DNA of 64,000 nucleotides from Mallotus nudiflorus (Eukaryota > Streptophyta > Magnoliopsida > Malpighiales > Euphorbiaceae): positions 1 to 64,000 of the forward strand of contig CANTUR010000383.1 in the NCBI GenBank assembly GCA_947683625.1. The letters are read 5' to 3'. Shown here piece after piece: positions 34,196 through 45,374 of this stretch. Made by a program: the position numbers and the translations under genes. Within the stretch, counting starts at the first letter, position 1. The number at the start of each line of letters is the position of its first letter. The notes below the pieces were generated by a model. That model had not been told where the DNA came from. It worked only from the letters and a program-made list of their open reading frames with translations, and made no database searches.

Positions 34196-35881
34196 AAAAG
34201 ATACTGATTCTACTCATGTTCTTTAGAATTGTTTTATTGATTATTATTTCATTCTTGCATTCATTCTGCCTGTCCCTACTAAACCGATGGCGTTGGTTTA
34301 TGATTCCATGATTCCACTAGCTTTATAGAGTTATAGATTAGCTAACCATCACTCTTAGCCTTGACTCAGTTCAAGAGAGATTACCGGGCTCATCTAACCA
34401 GAGTCTATAACCCAAGTCCTTAAGGAGGGGTAATCTTCTCTCGAGTTGGTAAAGGATGCTGGGCCCCTCTGACCTCGGCCTGTAACTCAAAGTCCATAAT
34501 GGAGAGCATCTTACTAAGGGAACCTTAACTTTTCACTGGACCCTAACCACATATAATGGCTTAGTTACTTCCCCTAGGGTTTTTACCCAAAATGCTTGTT
34601 TGTTTGAATTTCCATGAGGTATTTCTATTTATAAAATCCTAGGTCTATACCTTTGAAGCTCATTCAGGCTAATAAGGATTAGGCTAGACCTTTATATTTA
34701 GAAATGCTGCTTCTGTGCTTTTTTTTTTCTTTTAAAAGAGATTTGGCATGCGCATCAGCTCTTAATATCCCCTGTTAATATGAAGGCCAAGACAAAAAAT
34801 CCTAGGAAAAGAAACTTGCCATTGAACACATGTGTGGGAGGAATAAGGTTGGAAGGCTTATGCTTGCATGTTGCTTGTTGATTGCTTCTTAATACTTGCT
34901 ACTTGCTAAGTGCTTGCCTGCTATTTATTGCTTAAACACATACATCATGCATACATATAGTCCATGCATCATACTAATACCTTGTTTTGTAGCCATCATA
35001 GATTCATCTGGGTCTTCTCGTGTCTGGGGACGAAGAGGTGACAGATTGACTAGAGTTTATTTAAGTTCAAAGTCCATAGCTCAAAGCATTCTTCACAGAC
35101 TTAAGAGACTATATGGGAGTCCAATCAATCCACTATTCCTAGAAGCTGAATCAGCTCAAATTGAATAGACTAAAATGGAACTACAACTAGAGATGTGGAC
35201 CTTGGAGGATATTAAGGGAGCTTTGATGGATGACATGAGAGCTATGATGCAAGATGAACTGAGATAGGCTTTGGCTGGACTAGTGCAACCTGTTGTTGGA
35301 CAACCACTTGTTGCTGTTATTGAACCTTATACCTAATGGAGAACCTTTTGGACAGCCATAGAGTGGAGTAGAAGATTTATTGGGCCAGCCCTCAGGCAAG
35401 TTTGATTACAGAGTATTCTACTCGAAACCACCCTCTGCTAATATCCCTATTGAATCAATTAAGCCCTCAGGTTAGGGAGATGAGTTTGATGATAAGCCAG
35501 TAAAAGAAGAGCCTGAAATTCCTGAGCAGTCGCTAAGAGTAGTTAAAGATCTATTGGGAAAACCTTCGGGCAAGTTCGATTACAGAGTATTCTATTCTAA
35601 ACCCGCTTATGATGACATACCCATGGAAGAGATCGTGCCGACAGGATGGGGTGATGAGTTTAAAGAAGATGAATTCTTAACCCTAGAATTGTCCCACGAA
35701 GGTTGAAGAGCTGCTAAGCCAACATGTGGACAAGCTGAGGGAGTTGAAAGGAAAAGAAACATGTATAGTGGAAGTTTGGAAAAATGAGAAAAGAGAATGG
35801 ATTGTTAGGGTCATGGATATCTAGTATGATTCTGATGAAGAAAAACCCACTAGAGTCGATGTATGGAGTGATACTCCAAAT
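34196..35881 (+). other. Leader of Tat element 2, gag remnants and internal duplication
   Basis: The stretch 34340-34560 is untranslated leader. Around 34990-35270 a frame resembles the start of a gag polyprotein (SSGSSRVWGRRGDRLTRVYL, then TLEDIKGALMDDMRAMMQDE) but the capsid core that should follow is missing. Two related segments of about 170 bp start at 35378 and 35551 (each with GGCAAGTT[T/C]GATTACAGAGTATTCTA), separated by 173 bp, so a direct duplication is present. Many stops. Confidence 0.55.
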
Positions 35882-37441
35882 ATGAATCATGTTACTAGAA
35901 GCGGGAGGAATTACAGGGTAGCAGAAAAGCAAAATAAAAGGGTTGTAGAAAGGGAAGAAATAGAAGACGTAGAAGTAGAGGAAGGACAGAAAGAGTATTT
36001 GATCCTAGAACAATTAAAGAAGGCTAAGGCAAACGTCAGCATTTGCGAATTACTGATGCATTCAATTATCCATAGAAGGGCTCTGGTTAAAGCTTTGTCG
36101 AACATGAGCATTGAAACGACAGCTACGCCTGAGGTTATGGTAGCAAAGGTGACAGAAAAAAAACATGGGCTAATAACATTCTCAAATGATGACTTGCCTT
36201 TGGAGGGAAGAAATCATATCAAGGCATTATTTATCCCAGTTGAAGTAAAAGGGAAGAGAACTAACTTTGTAATGGTAGATGATGGTTTAGCTATAAATGT
36301 ATGCTCGCTAAAGATCCTACCTAATCTGGGTCTAAAAGTAGATGACTCGACGGCTTCAAACCTCATAATCAGAGCTTATGATGACAGTACCAGGAATGTG
36401 GAGGGAACATTTTAGGCTTTGGTAAAAATAGGGCTTGTAGAGTCAACTGTTGAATTTACTGTACTGGACATCCCTGTTACCTATGCCTTGCTGTTGGGAA
36501 GGCCGTGGTTTCATGCCTTAGGAGGAGTACCTTCAACTGTGCACCAGAAAATAAAATTCCCTTATGAAGGAGATGTCGTGACAATAGAAGCTGGTACCAA
36601 TGTAGCTATGGCAACCATACTTAATAAACAGAAGCAAGTGTGTGTTCCACCTGGTTTCCAAGTTATTGGAATATTTAATGAGATGGATCCCAGGGTTGCA
36701 AAAATGATGGAAAGCATGAATTATCGACCCATACAAGGGCTCAGGAAGAATGAACAAGGAAGTCCTAGGCCCCCGAACATTAAAACCCAAGACCATACAA
36801 AGGGTTTGGGATATACTGAGGTAGGATTGACTAGTAAAAGAGCAAAGAACAAAGAGAAAGCAAAAAGAAATAAGCCCTTAGGAAGGATTGGACCACTAAG
36901 TGAGAACTTCATCAAGACAGGGGAAGGCAAGTATTATCTGGGCATCAAAGAATCTGTTAATGTGGCTGGAAAGGATGTCCCTGGGTTTGAGATCTTCAAG
37001 GAGCAAATTGTGGAAAGCCTAGTGGCCAGCAATAAAGAGGAAGTCATGAAGCAAGTAACTGAAAGGATGGGTGATGATGTTATTGAGGAGCTGTTGTGTC
37101 TGCCACCTAAGGAGGAACCACCCCAGGACTTAGCTACTATTATTAGTGATAGTTTTATTAATTCAATTCAATTTGATTCATTTAACATGGGCACAAATGA
37201 TAATCCAAAGAACATTTATACATCACATAATATAACTCCTGAAGAGAGAAAAAATTTTGAGAGAATGTTAATAAAAAGAAAGGTAGTATTCGCTTGGACT
37301 TATGAAGATATGCCAGGTTTGGATAGGGGAATAGCAGAGCATCACATTTCAACTCATCCAGAAACCAAGCCGGTTAAGCAAAAATTGCGTAGATTAAGAC
37401 CAGAATGGGCAGAAAAGATAAGGGAGGAAATTACTAAGTAA
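35882..37441 (+). pseudogene. Tat element 2 protease and spacer region
   Basis: It opens with VTRSGRNYR and a segment typical of the gag-protease boundary in this clade (LEQLKKAKANVSICELLMHS). The protease core reads NFVMVDDGLAINVCSL near 36260-36310, where D-D-G-L replaces the usual D-N-G-S and suggests loss of activity. After one stop at 36413-36415 the same frame continues with YALLLGRPWFHALGGVPSTV. A long basic spacer and the approach to reverse transcriptase (FAWTYEDMPGLD, 37290) end at a stop at 37439. No frameshift is present. Confidence 0.85.
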
Positions 37442-38640
37442 ATACAGGCTAACTTCTTAGAAGTAGTAGACTACCCTCAATGGCTAGCAAACATAGTACC
37501 TGTTCCTAAGAAAGATGGAAAAGTACGAATGTGTGTAGATTTTAGGGATTTGAACAAAGCCTATCCAAAGGATGACTTCCTGTTACCTCATATTGATGTA
37601 ATAGTGGATAGCGTTGCAGCAAGTGCAATGTATTCTTTTATGGACAGATTTTTTAGGTACAACTAGATCATGATGGTAGTCATGGATAAGATTAAGATAG
37701 CTTTCATCACAGAATGAGGGACCTGTTATTACAAGGTGATTCCTTTCGGACTGAAGAATGGAGGTCCAACTTATCAAAGAGCCACTACTGCACTTTTCCA
37801 TGATATGATGCATAAGGAGGTTGAAGTGTATGTGGATGACATTATGTTCAAATCAGAGATAAGAGGAGGACACTTTAAAGCCTTAGACAAGTTCTTAGCC
37901 CGAATTGAGAGGTACAACCTAAGACTCAACCTGAAGAAGTGCATTTTTTGGGTTACTTCAGGGAAGCTGTTAGGACATATAGTGAGCAGCCGAGGAATTG
38001 AAGTGGTTCTGGATAAAGTGAAAGCCATCTAGGAAATGTCGGCACCAAACACGGAGAAAGAAGTAAGAGGATTCTTTGGCAGGTTGCAGTATATTAGTAG
38101 GTTTATCGCAAAACTCATTAACATTTGTGATCCCATTTTTAAGCTCTTAAGGAAATATCAGTCGGTTAAGTGGAATGATGATTGTCAAAAAGCTTTTGAT
38201 AAGATCAAGGAGTATCTTGTTAATCCACTTGTTCTGAAACCACCTAGACAGGGTAAGCCATTGGTTTTATACTTGGCTTTAGAAGAGGATGCAATGGGGG
38301 CAATGTTAGCATAAGAAGGGTCAAATGGAATAAAGCACGTAGTGTACTACTTGAGCAAGAAGTTTCTGCCGTACGAGGAAAAATATGAGTTAGTAGAAAA
38401 GACATGTCTGATCATGATTTGGGCTATGAGGAAATTGAGGCATTATTTTCAATCTTACAGGGTTCAAGTTATTTCAAGAATAGACTCTTTAAGGTATCTA
38501 TTTCAAGCATCGGCTTTAACTGGAAAAATGTCTCGATGGTTGGTAATTTTAACTGAATTTTATATAGAGTACATTACTACAAAGGTAATCAAAGGAAGAG
38601 CAGTAGTAGAATTCTTAGCTCAGAATGTGATCAAAGGTGA
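37442..38640 (+). pseudogene. Tat element 2 reverse transcriptase and RNase H
   Basis: In the same frame: WLANIVPVPKKDGKVRMCVD, FRDLNKAYPKDDFLLPHID, VIPFGLKNGGPTYQRATTAL (37739) and the catalytic YVDDIMFKSE (37830). The connection domain has VRGFFGRLQYISRFI. RNase H follows (HVVYYLSKKFLPYEEKYELV, 38337 on). Stops near 37665, 37716, 38030 and 38312 each replace Gln or Trp codons conserved in the family. There are no indels in the conserved motifs. Confidence 0.88.
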
Positions 38641-39190
38641 AGAGCAGTGGAATTTGGAGTTTCCAGATGAGAACTTAGCAGTTGTAGAGCACCGGGAGTG
38701 GAAACTTTACTTCGATGGAGTTGTAAACAACAAAGTAGCTAGATTGGGAGTGATTCTTGTTACTCCAGAAGTAGAAACCATACCATTGGCAAAGAAACTG
38801 GATTTCAAGGTCATAAAAAATATGGCCAAGTATGAAACATGTATTTGTGGGATTAAGGCGGCTGTGGCAGCTGGAATGAAAGATTTGTTAGTTTATGGAG
38901 ATTCAATGTTAGTCATGAATTAGGCTAATGAAGAATGGAAGGCAAAAGAGGAAATGTTGAAGCCTTATATCTGACATTTGAAAGCCTTAATGAAGAATTT
39001 CACCAAATGTCTCTTTATCCATCTATCCAGAGACGATAATCAAATGGCGGATGCACTTGTAACACTCTCTTCAATGTGGGATAGTGCAACTGGGTTGGCT
39101 ATGAAACCTTTAGTGATCATGAAGTCTAGAGCACCGTGTTATAGGGGTGAGAAGATTATGAATGTTCAAATGGGGCCTGAAGAAAAGCCT
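38641..39190 (+). pseudogene. Tat element 2 second RNase H-like domain
   Basis: It begins WKLYFDGVVNNKVARLGVIL (38698) where functional relatives have DGA/S-x-N, and continues with NMAKYETCICGIKAAVAAGM and LLVYGDSMLVMN, keeping the second and third acidic positions (E in KYE, D in YGDS). Stops near 38921 and 38972. This extra domain between RNase H and integrase marks the Tat clade. Confidence 0.8.
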
Positions 39191-40435
39191 TAGTTTCATG
39201 ATGTCCAGAGATTCATTGAAAAGGGAATTTATCCAGATGAAGCAACCTCAAAAGAAAGATATGCTCTTCATGTTCTTACACGTAACTATGCAAGTCATGA
39301 TGGGGTATTATACAAATGAATGTCGAATGGGATGCAGCTCAGGTGTCTCAAAAAGGATGAAGCTGAAGAGGTAATGCAAGAGATTCATGCAGGGGCTTAC
39401 GATTCTCATATGAATAAGATAATTCTAGCTAAGAAGATACTCATACAAGGTTATTACTGGATGACTATGGAAAATGATTATATTAGGATAGTAAGACAAT
39501 GCCATCAGTGTCAGATCCACGGGAATCTTAGTCACATGCCTCCAACAGTGCTAAATAGTTTATCATCCCCTTGGCCCTTTACAGCATAGGGAATTGATAT
39601 CATAGGAGAAATAAGACCGACAACATCAAATGGGCATAAATACATAGTGGTGGCAATCGATTAATTTTTGAGATGGGTAGAGGCAGAATCTTTCAACACT
39701 GTGAAGGCAAAAAAAATGGCACGATTCATCGAGAAGAGCCTGATTTGCAGATATGGGGTTCCACATCATGTTGTGACATATAACGGGGTTCAATTTCAAG
39801 CAGAAACAACAGAGTTGTTATAAAAGTACGAGATTGAGCACCATAAATATTCACTTTATCGGCCTTAAGCTAATGGAGCAGTGGAAGCGGCTAATAAAAA
39901 TGTCAAGAAAATCCTTTCTAAAATGGTTAAAACCTATAAGGATTGGTCTGAATATCTTCCTTTTTCCTTATAGGGATATAGGACTACAACTCGAACCGCC
40001 ACAGGTCAAACACCGTTTTCATTGGTATATGGTTATGAGGCAGTTTTGCCCATAGAAATTGAGATTAAGTCCTTAAAAGTAGTCATGGAGGCTAAAATAA
40101 CTGAGAATGAATGGGCACAGAAAAGATATGATCATCTCGTATCTCTAGATGAGAAAAGGATGGATGATTTATTCCACACTCAGATATATCAGAGAAGGAT
40201 AGTAAAGACGTTCAACAGGAAGGTTAAGCCTGGGAAGATCAAAGCTGGAGATATGGTGTTGAAACAGTCTAGAGTCGTGGTGTTCAATCCGAGAGGTAAA
40301 TTTAGACCAAATTGGGAAGGACCGTACTTAGTCAAATCGGTTTTACCTAAAGGAGTTGCTAAGATATCATATCTTAAAGGGAATGAGTTTATGGAACCTG
40401 TTAATCTGGATCGCCTTAAGAAGTACTACTTGTAA
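39191..40435 (+). pseudogene. Tat element 2 integrase
   Basis: The zinc-binding part runs from HAGAYDSHMNKIILAKKI to GYYWMTMENDYIRIVRQCHQ (39386-39510). The core follows: GIDIIGEIRPTTSNGHKYIV, then RYGVPHHVVTYNGVQFQ where the usual T-D-N-G is T-Y-N-G, so the second catalytic Asp is lost. ANGAVEAANKNVKKIL carries the glutamate. The last 138 codons (40022-40435) are free of stops and end VNLDRLKKYYL, the normal integrase C-terminus. Stops near 39191, 39317, 39587, 39661, 39821, 39866 and 39972. Confidence 0.87.
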
Positions 40436-40454
40436 AAAATATGAATAAAATTAT

Positions 40455-40715
40455 AATAAAGAAAATAAAGTTCGCTGGCTAGAAAACCTAAAAAGGCTAG
40501 TCAGGCAAAAGTTAGGACATTTTCGCTATTCAAAAAACCCACAAAGGGCTGACAGGCAAAAGTTAGGGAAATAAATAAAAAAAATAATGATGTCGTTGAT
40601 TAGAAAACCCGTAAAGGGCTAGTCAGGCAAAAATTAGGGAAATAAAATGTGAGTGAAAAGTATTCAGTTAGAAAATCTGTGAGGACTAGCTGATAACAGG
40701 AGTTATGTCACGTGA
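40455..40715 (+). repeat. Short direct repeats after integrase, with two more units near 41440-41540
   Basis: Units like GCTAGTCAGGCAAAAGTTAGG, preceded by TAGAAAACCC...AAAGGGC, recur four times at about 60-90 bp spacing after pol. Two related units (GGTGGCTTAGGCAAAAGTTAG) lie at 41440-41540 inside a minus-strand intron-like gap. Such repeats are common 3' of pol in Tat elements. Confidence 0.65.
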
Positions 40716-41073
40716 TGTATTAAATGTACTCATTTTGGCCCTAATTAATGAATGAAATTGAAATTGAAGTTTTGATAAACTTTGCATATCTTTCTTAATT
40801 ATAAAAGATAAGTACTTGAAGGGATGACAAAACATAAGAAAGCCTAAAACTAGCTCTATGAGACCATTCTATCTAGTGATGTCTTTGTTTCTTCCTTTGC
40901 GACTCATCATATAAAATTTGAGTTCTCTTATACCTAGCAAAGCCTGCTGGTTCTATCTTTTAGATAACAACCCAAGTTTTGTAATCGTCATCAGTAGTAA
41001 CATCAGCATCTAAATGTATGTTCTGTTCAAGGGCTCTTCAAGGCCACAAGCTCCTAATTTTATCCAAAGAATC

Positions 41074-42179
41074 TTATCTCAAAGGAAAGCCTTCAAAGTC
41101 AGTCAGAACAGTAATGATGATCTGACGGCAACCATATTGATGATAAAGGAGTAAAGGGGTAAAAAAGGCAGAGAAGTGCAGCCCTGGAATAGGAACACAG
41201 TGATCATACAACTCAATAGTCATGAACTTCAATCTCCACCAAGGGTAGACCCATGTGATATCAACATCTGAAATATTCTTCAACCAGTCAACCCATTGGT
41301 CCATAGAACATTTGTCTTTCATTTTTAGAGAACGAGATTGTAGTTGATGAGGTTGATAAGTCAAAGGATTGAGGGGTACATTAAGCAAGCTCAGCTTTTC
41401 TTGTAACCAAATCTTAAAAAAAAGGTATAAGAATAATAAAATAAAAGCCCGCTAAGTTGAAAACCCAAAAGGGTGGCTTAGGCAAAAGTTAGGGCAAGCT
41501 TGCTAAGCTAAAAACCTGAAAGGGCAGCTTAGGCAAATATTAGGGCAAAAATAAAATAAAAATAAAATTTTTGGTTGCACACTTGAAGAAGAAGTAAACT
41601 GCTTGAGAAACGATTGTGAGTCTTAAAATTGTCGAGCCCAATGATGGTCTCAGCAAGGATAACTGGCATAGGATTAGCTTCAAGCTCTACCTGTTCCAAA
41701 ATACTGACAATGCATGTATCGGCATCACCATGATGAGAAACTAGCAAAAATTAAGCATATAAACAGAAAGCAACTGTTCTAGTCCAAGAAGCAATGTTCT
41801 TATCTCGAGTCCCACAGGTAGTGATCAGAGAAGAAAGATGAATGGTCACAGGGTTATGCGTATACACGTAAATATCAAATGGAGGCAAATCAAAGAATGC
41901 AACCAATTTGCTAGGAAACTGCATCTCCAAATCAGGAAGGGCTATCATAGCAGTCAAGTCTAATGTGCATCCCAGGATAGCAGCAAACTCTTCAATCATC
42001 AGATAAAGCTCCTGATCATTAAACCTAAATACATGGTCCTTGATATCCCATAAGGTAGCAGCAGCATGTAGGAGATTGTTATCGATAGTCAGGTGCTGAA
42101 GAGATTTCAGGGATTTGATGTGGAAAGGTTGAAGGTTATTCCAGTCATCGCCATTAAGACTTTTAAGAAATTTCTTCAT
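41074..42179 (-). pseudogene. PMD-like antisense gene of Tat element 2, N-terminal part
   Basis: It starts with ATG at 42179 (MKKFLKSLNGDDWNNLQPFH) and has the hallmark FRFNDQELYLMIEEFAAILG, matching the fold region of plant mobile domain antisense ORFs. One in-frame TAA (41751-41753, consistent with a CAA to TAA change) precedes FLLVSHHGDADTC and ANPMPVILAETIIGLDNFKT. After an intron-like AT-rich gap (about 41400-41560) an exon has CSMDQWVDWLKNISDVDITW and PGLHFSAFFTPLLLYHQYGC. The role of PMD proteins in retroelements is unknown; cellular relatives (MAIN family) act in silencing. Own promoter candidate at 42246-42254. Confidence 0.65.
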
Positions 42180-42245
42180 TATTTAGAGAGATGCTTGAGT
42201 CATGATGAGTGAGTAAAGGATGAAGGAGAATGCCCCTTGTATGGT

Positions 42246-42254
42246 CTTATATAG
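42246..42254 (-). promoter_or_regulatory. Candidate TATA box for the antisense PMD-like gene
   Basis: CTATATAAG on the minus strand lies 67 bp before the ATG at 42179, an ordinary plant distance. A pyrimidine-rich leader (CATTCTCCTTCATCC) follows. It is directed against the transcription of the retroelement. Inferred from sequence only. Confidence 0.45.
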
Positions 42255-42639
42255 AGAAAGAAGATGAGTTTATTTAGGAAAAGGATTCTGCTAGAAAAGA
42301 AAGGTGTGGATAAGGTGATAGAATCTAAGAAGGATTGGGATAAATAGATAATTAAGAAGATAATCCATTCTTTTAATTATTTATCTATCCAATATTATCC
42401 ATCTTGGGAAAGGATTGAGAGAAATGGATAATTAATTAAAAAGGATAATATTCATTAACTATATTTTTAAATTAGTTATTTATTAAAAAAACCATTAAGA
42501 TGCAAACATTGTTTCAGTTCTATCTAACAGTGTTCGAGACAGTACAGGAATAAAAACAACATTACAATAGAAAGCAGTCAGATACAGACACACAGAAAGT
42601 CAGGAATACAGAAACTCTAAATCACTCATCTCGTGCTCT

Positions 42640-43728
42640 GGTATCAGGCTATGGGCTCCATCCTCTGGTAGGGTCATCATGATAATAAGTTTCTGGAGAT
42701 CTGGCAGATGAAGTCCCAGCACTATACGGATCAAAGCCCAAGTCTACAAGCTGCCGAAAAAGCATCTCATTCTCCCACTCTAGACTGCTGGAATAACTTT
42801 GCATACACAGAAAATACCATATCATATGCATTACATGCATAAATTTGCATTGTCTCAATAAGGGTGCTTACCTGCCAACTGTCTGTAACCTGCATCGTAA
42901 ATAATCTCTGAGATGAGGCAAGTCCGTATAGATACTCTGCCTGTGTCCAAGGAATTTATTTTGTAAAATTTTGTTAATATCAATGTTAAGTGTATAGATC
43001 CATACAAGAAATATAGCAAACGGACTCACATGAGAAGCATCTAATGGATAAAAGCTAGGAAGCTGAGCATCACCAAACTACATCTGCTGCTCAACTAGAG
43101 CCTGAATAGCAGGAGCCCAGTAGAACATAGACTTATCTAAAAGAGAGACATCACCAAGTGTAGCACTGATAAAGGCCCAATCATGAGTAGACCCAACGTG
43201 CCGAGCATGATGACTAGGACTAGGTCTGGGCTCAGGGCTCTCAATATCAGGAACAACCTCAGTCTCTAGAGCAATCTCAGTCTCCTCATTCATATCAACA
43301 GGAGAGCGAACCTCCTCAAACTGTAAAGAGAATGAGTGATTCATAGGTTCTAGAAATAGAAGCTGAAATAACAAGAAATTACCTCATCATCGTCAATGGG
43401 AACATGCTCTAGGAGGCTCTCATGGATAAACTGCTGATAATGTCCATAACGCTCAAGAAAATATAAGGCAGCATATCCCTATAGTGCATCCCTCAGCTCT
43501 GAACCTGTAAGATGCAAGCTACGGAGCATAGAGGAAGGGACATCAGATGGAATGCGACGTCGAGAAGGGCCAGAAGACCAGCGATACACTCGCTCCCCTA
43601 AATACCACATCAGATAGCCATAACTAGAGAGCAGGATCCTCATAGGGTCCAAGCGAGCTGCAGCTGCCATGAAATCATATTGTTGGATGTCCTCAGCATC
43701 CTCCAACCAATTAGAGTTTATCTTATAA
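42640..43728 (-). pseudogene. Second minus-strand PMD-like gene part, C-terminal type
   Basis: Exon-like pieces in order on the minus strand: NSNWLEDAEDIQQYDFMAAA with RILLSSYGYLMWYLGERVYR (43710-43560), an acidic/proline linker (ALETEVVPDIESPEPRPSPS, about 43260), DWAFISATLGDVSLLDKSMF, and a tail SYSSSLEWENEMLFRQLVDL ending RGWSP (42652). The IQQYDF...A-A block resembles the C-terminal half of antisense PMD ORFs, yet it lies upstream of the N-terminal part at 42179, so either two antisense genes exist or the element is rearranged. Its 5' end is cut at the junction with epoxide hydrolase copy C. Confidence 0.5.
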
Positions 43729-44862
43729 TGCCGTAGCTCCTCACCAGAAGAAGGTTTTCGTTGTGGGTCATGACTGGGGTGCATATATAGCTTGGTTCTT
43801 GAGTCTGTTTAGGCCGGACAGGGTTAAAGCTATGGTGAATCTTAGTGTGGCGTTTCCTCGAAGGAATCCACAGTGGAAACCTCTCGGGACGTTCAGAGCT
43901 CTTTATGGGGATGATTATTACATGTGCAGAATTCAGGTTTGCTCAAGAATTACTTATATGGATAATCTTGCTTATTTCATGGATTAGTTACTAGTAATTA
44001 TTGTTTTATTCAAATGTTATACAGTTCTTGTTACAGTTTCAAAAGTATCATAATTATCAGACCATGATGTTTTTGATACTTTTATTTAAATCTACCTGCT
44101 ATGCAATCAGATAATATTCTGAGCGAGAGTGGCCTCTCTACTATTCACTCACTAACAACACTTGTTGATACTTTTGCTTGCAGCTTATTTGTTCATGAAA
44201 ACTTAAAATATCTTTGGTTTGAGCCAATGATTGTTTAATTTTATGAACTGTTTGGCACGTAGAAGGTGTATTAATAGACTAATTAGCTTTTTGTCAGGAA
44301 GTTGGTGTTGAAGCTAAGTTCGCAGAGGTTGGTACTGAAAAAGTTATAAAAGAATTCCTGACCTACCGTAACCCACGTCCCCCAATATTTCCTAAAGACA
44401 ACCCATTTAACCGTTCACCAGACTATCCACTTGTGTTGCCCTCTTGGTTGTCCGAGGAGGATGTACAGTACTATGTTGGCAAATTTGAGAAGAAGGCTTC
44501 ATCGGAGGATTCAACCTTTACCGGATATTAGACCTGTATGTTTCCCATCCAAAATGCTATTTAATGTAAACATGATTTCAAGTTTTTAGTCTTATTTTGT
44601 CCTTTCATATGGCAGAAACTGGGAACTCACTGCGCCTTGGACTGGAGCCCAAGTAACAGTGCCTGCCAAGTTTATTGTGGGTGACCAGGACATTACCTTC
44701 AACTCTGTAGGTGGCAAGGACTCCATAGATCAAGGTGGGTTCAAGAAAGACGTTCCACTTTTGGAAGAAGTAGTTGTAATGGAAGGAGTTGCTCACTTTA
44801 TCAATGAAGAGAAACCTGAGGAGATCAATAAGCACATCCATGATTTCTTTCAGAAGTTCTGA
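43729..44862 (+). pseudogene. Soluble epoxide hydrolase copy C, 5' truncated
   Basis: Homology to copy B begins at ATGCCGTAGCTCCTCACCAG, in codon 90 or so of exon 1, just before the nucleophile motif (GHDWGAYIAW is present). Exon 1 remnant ends at 43936 (CAG|GTTTGC), exon 2 is 44298-44535 and exon 3 is 44616-44862, with GT-AG borders as in copy B. Exon 2 lacks one codon near its start and has a 1-bp deletion in the KKGFTGG region, which shifts the frame. Exon 3 keeps the acid (GDQDITFN) and His (GVAHFIN). The missing oxyanion-hole half and frameshift make it non-functional. Confidence 0.92.
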
Positions 44863-45374
44863 TCCGCTGTACTCCAGTCTCGTTGCTCTGCCTGATGAAA
44901 CAATGAAGGTGCTGTGCTCAGTCTGATTGTAGTTGTTTTACTAACAAAGTAATAAGGTAGTATCATGGACTACTGCAAAGCAACTCGAGCATTTTTTTTT
45001 TTAGCTTGATCTTAAATAAAAAGTATTGTTCCTATAATCTCGTCTTCGGTACATGTAAAATGTTTTTGTTAGAAATATGCTCCAATAGCTTACTAGATTA
45101 AAGTTTGAATAAGAATTAATAGTTTGAATGAGTCTTAGTATGTTGTTATGTTTGTTTTATCTTTAAGTTGTCAACAAAATCTACAAATTTGTTGCATATT
45201 TTTTTCAAATTTCTGTTACAATCTCAAGTGTATAAATAGCTTATTCATTGATGAAATAATATACGCCTTCTATGACTCATAAAAATTCCAACAATGGTAT
45301 CAGAGCTCTCTTGTTTTTAATGGACTTGTATTGTAAGTGAACTTGAAAGAAGAGAGACAATAAGTATGACCAAC

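Larger units (their letters stand above)
32252..43728 (+). mobile_element. Ty3/gypsy Tat-lineage retrotransposon 2, 3' truncated
   Basis: The element has a 1.9-kb 5' LTR, primer site, long leader, protease, reverse transcriptase, RNase H, second RNase H-like domain, integrase, short 3' repeats and minus-strand PMD-like ORFs. This order places it in the Tat clade with long LTRs. A recognisable gag capsid core is absent from the 34.2-35.9 kb leader. The 3' LTR is missing: the element ends at about 43728 inside exon 1 of epoxide hydrolase copy C. A solo LTR of the same family sits at 58293-60425. Confidence 0.85.

Noticed and set aside
35882..40435. Fungal-type repeat-induced point mutation as cause of the nonsense pattern
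   Set aside because: The organism is a plant; methylation with deamination explains the same transitions without a fungal mechanism.
43479..43784. A 101-codon minus-strand ORF starting MHPSHDPQRKPSS
   Set aside because: Its first 15 codons are antisense of the epoxide hydrolase exon; only the part left of 43729 is PMD-like. It is a junction artefact.
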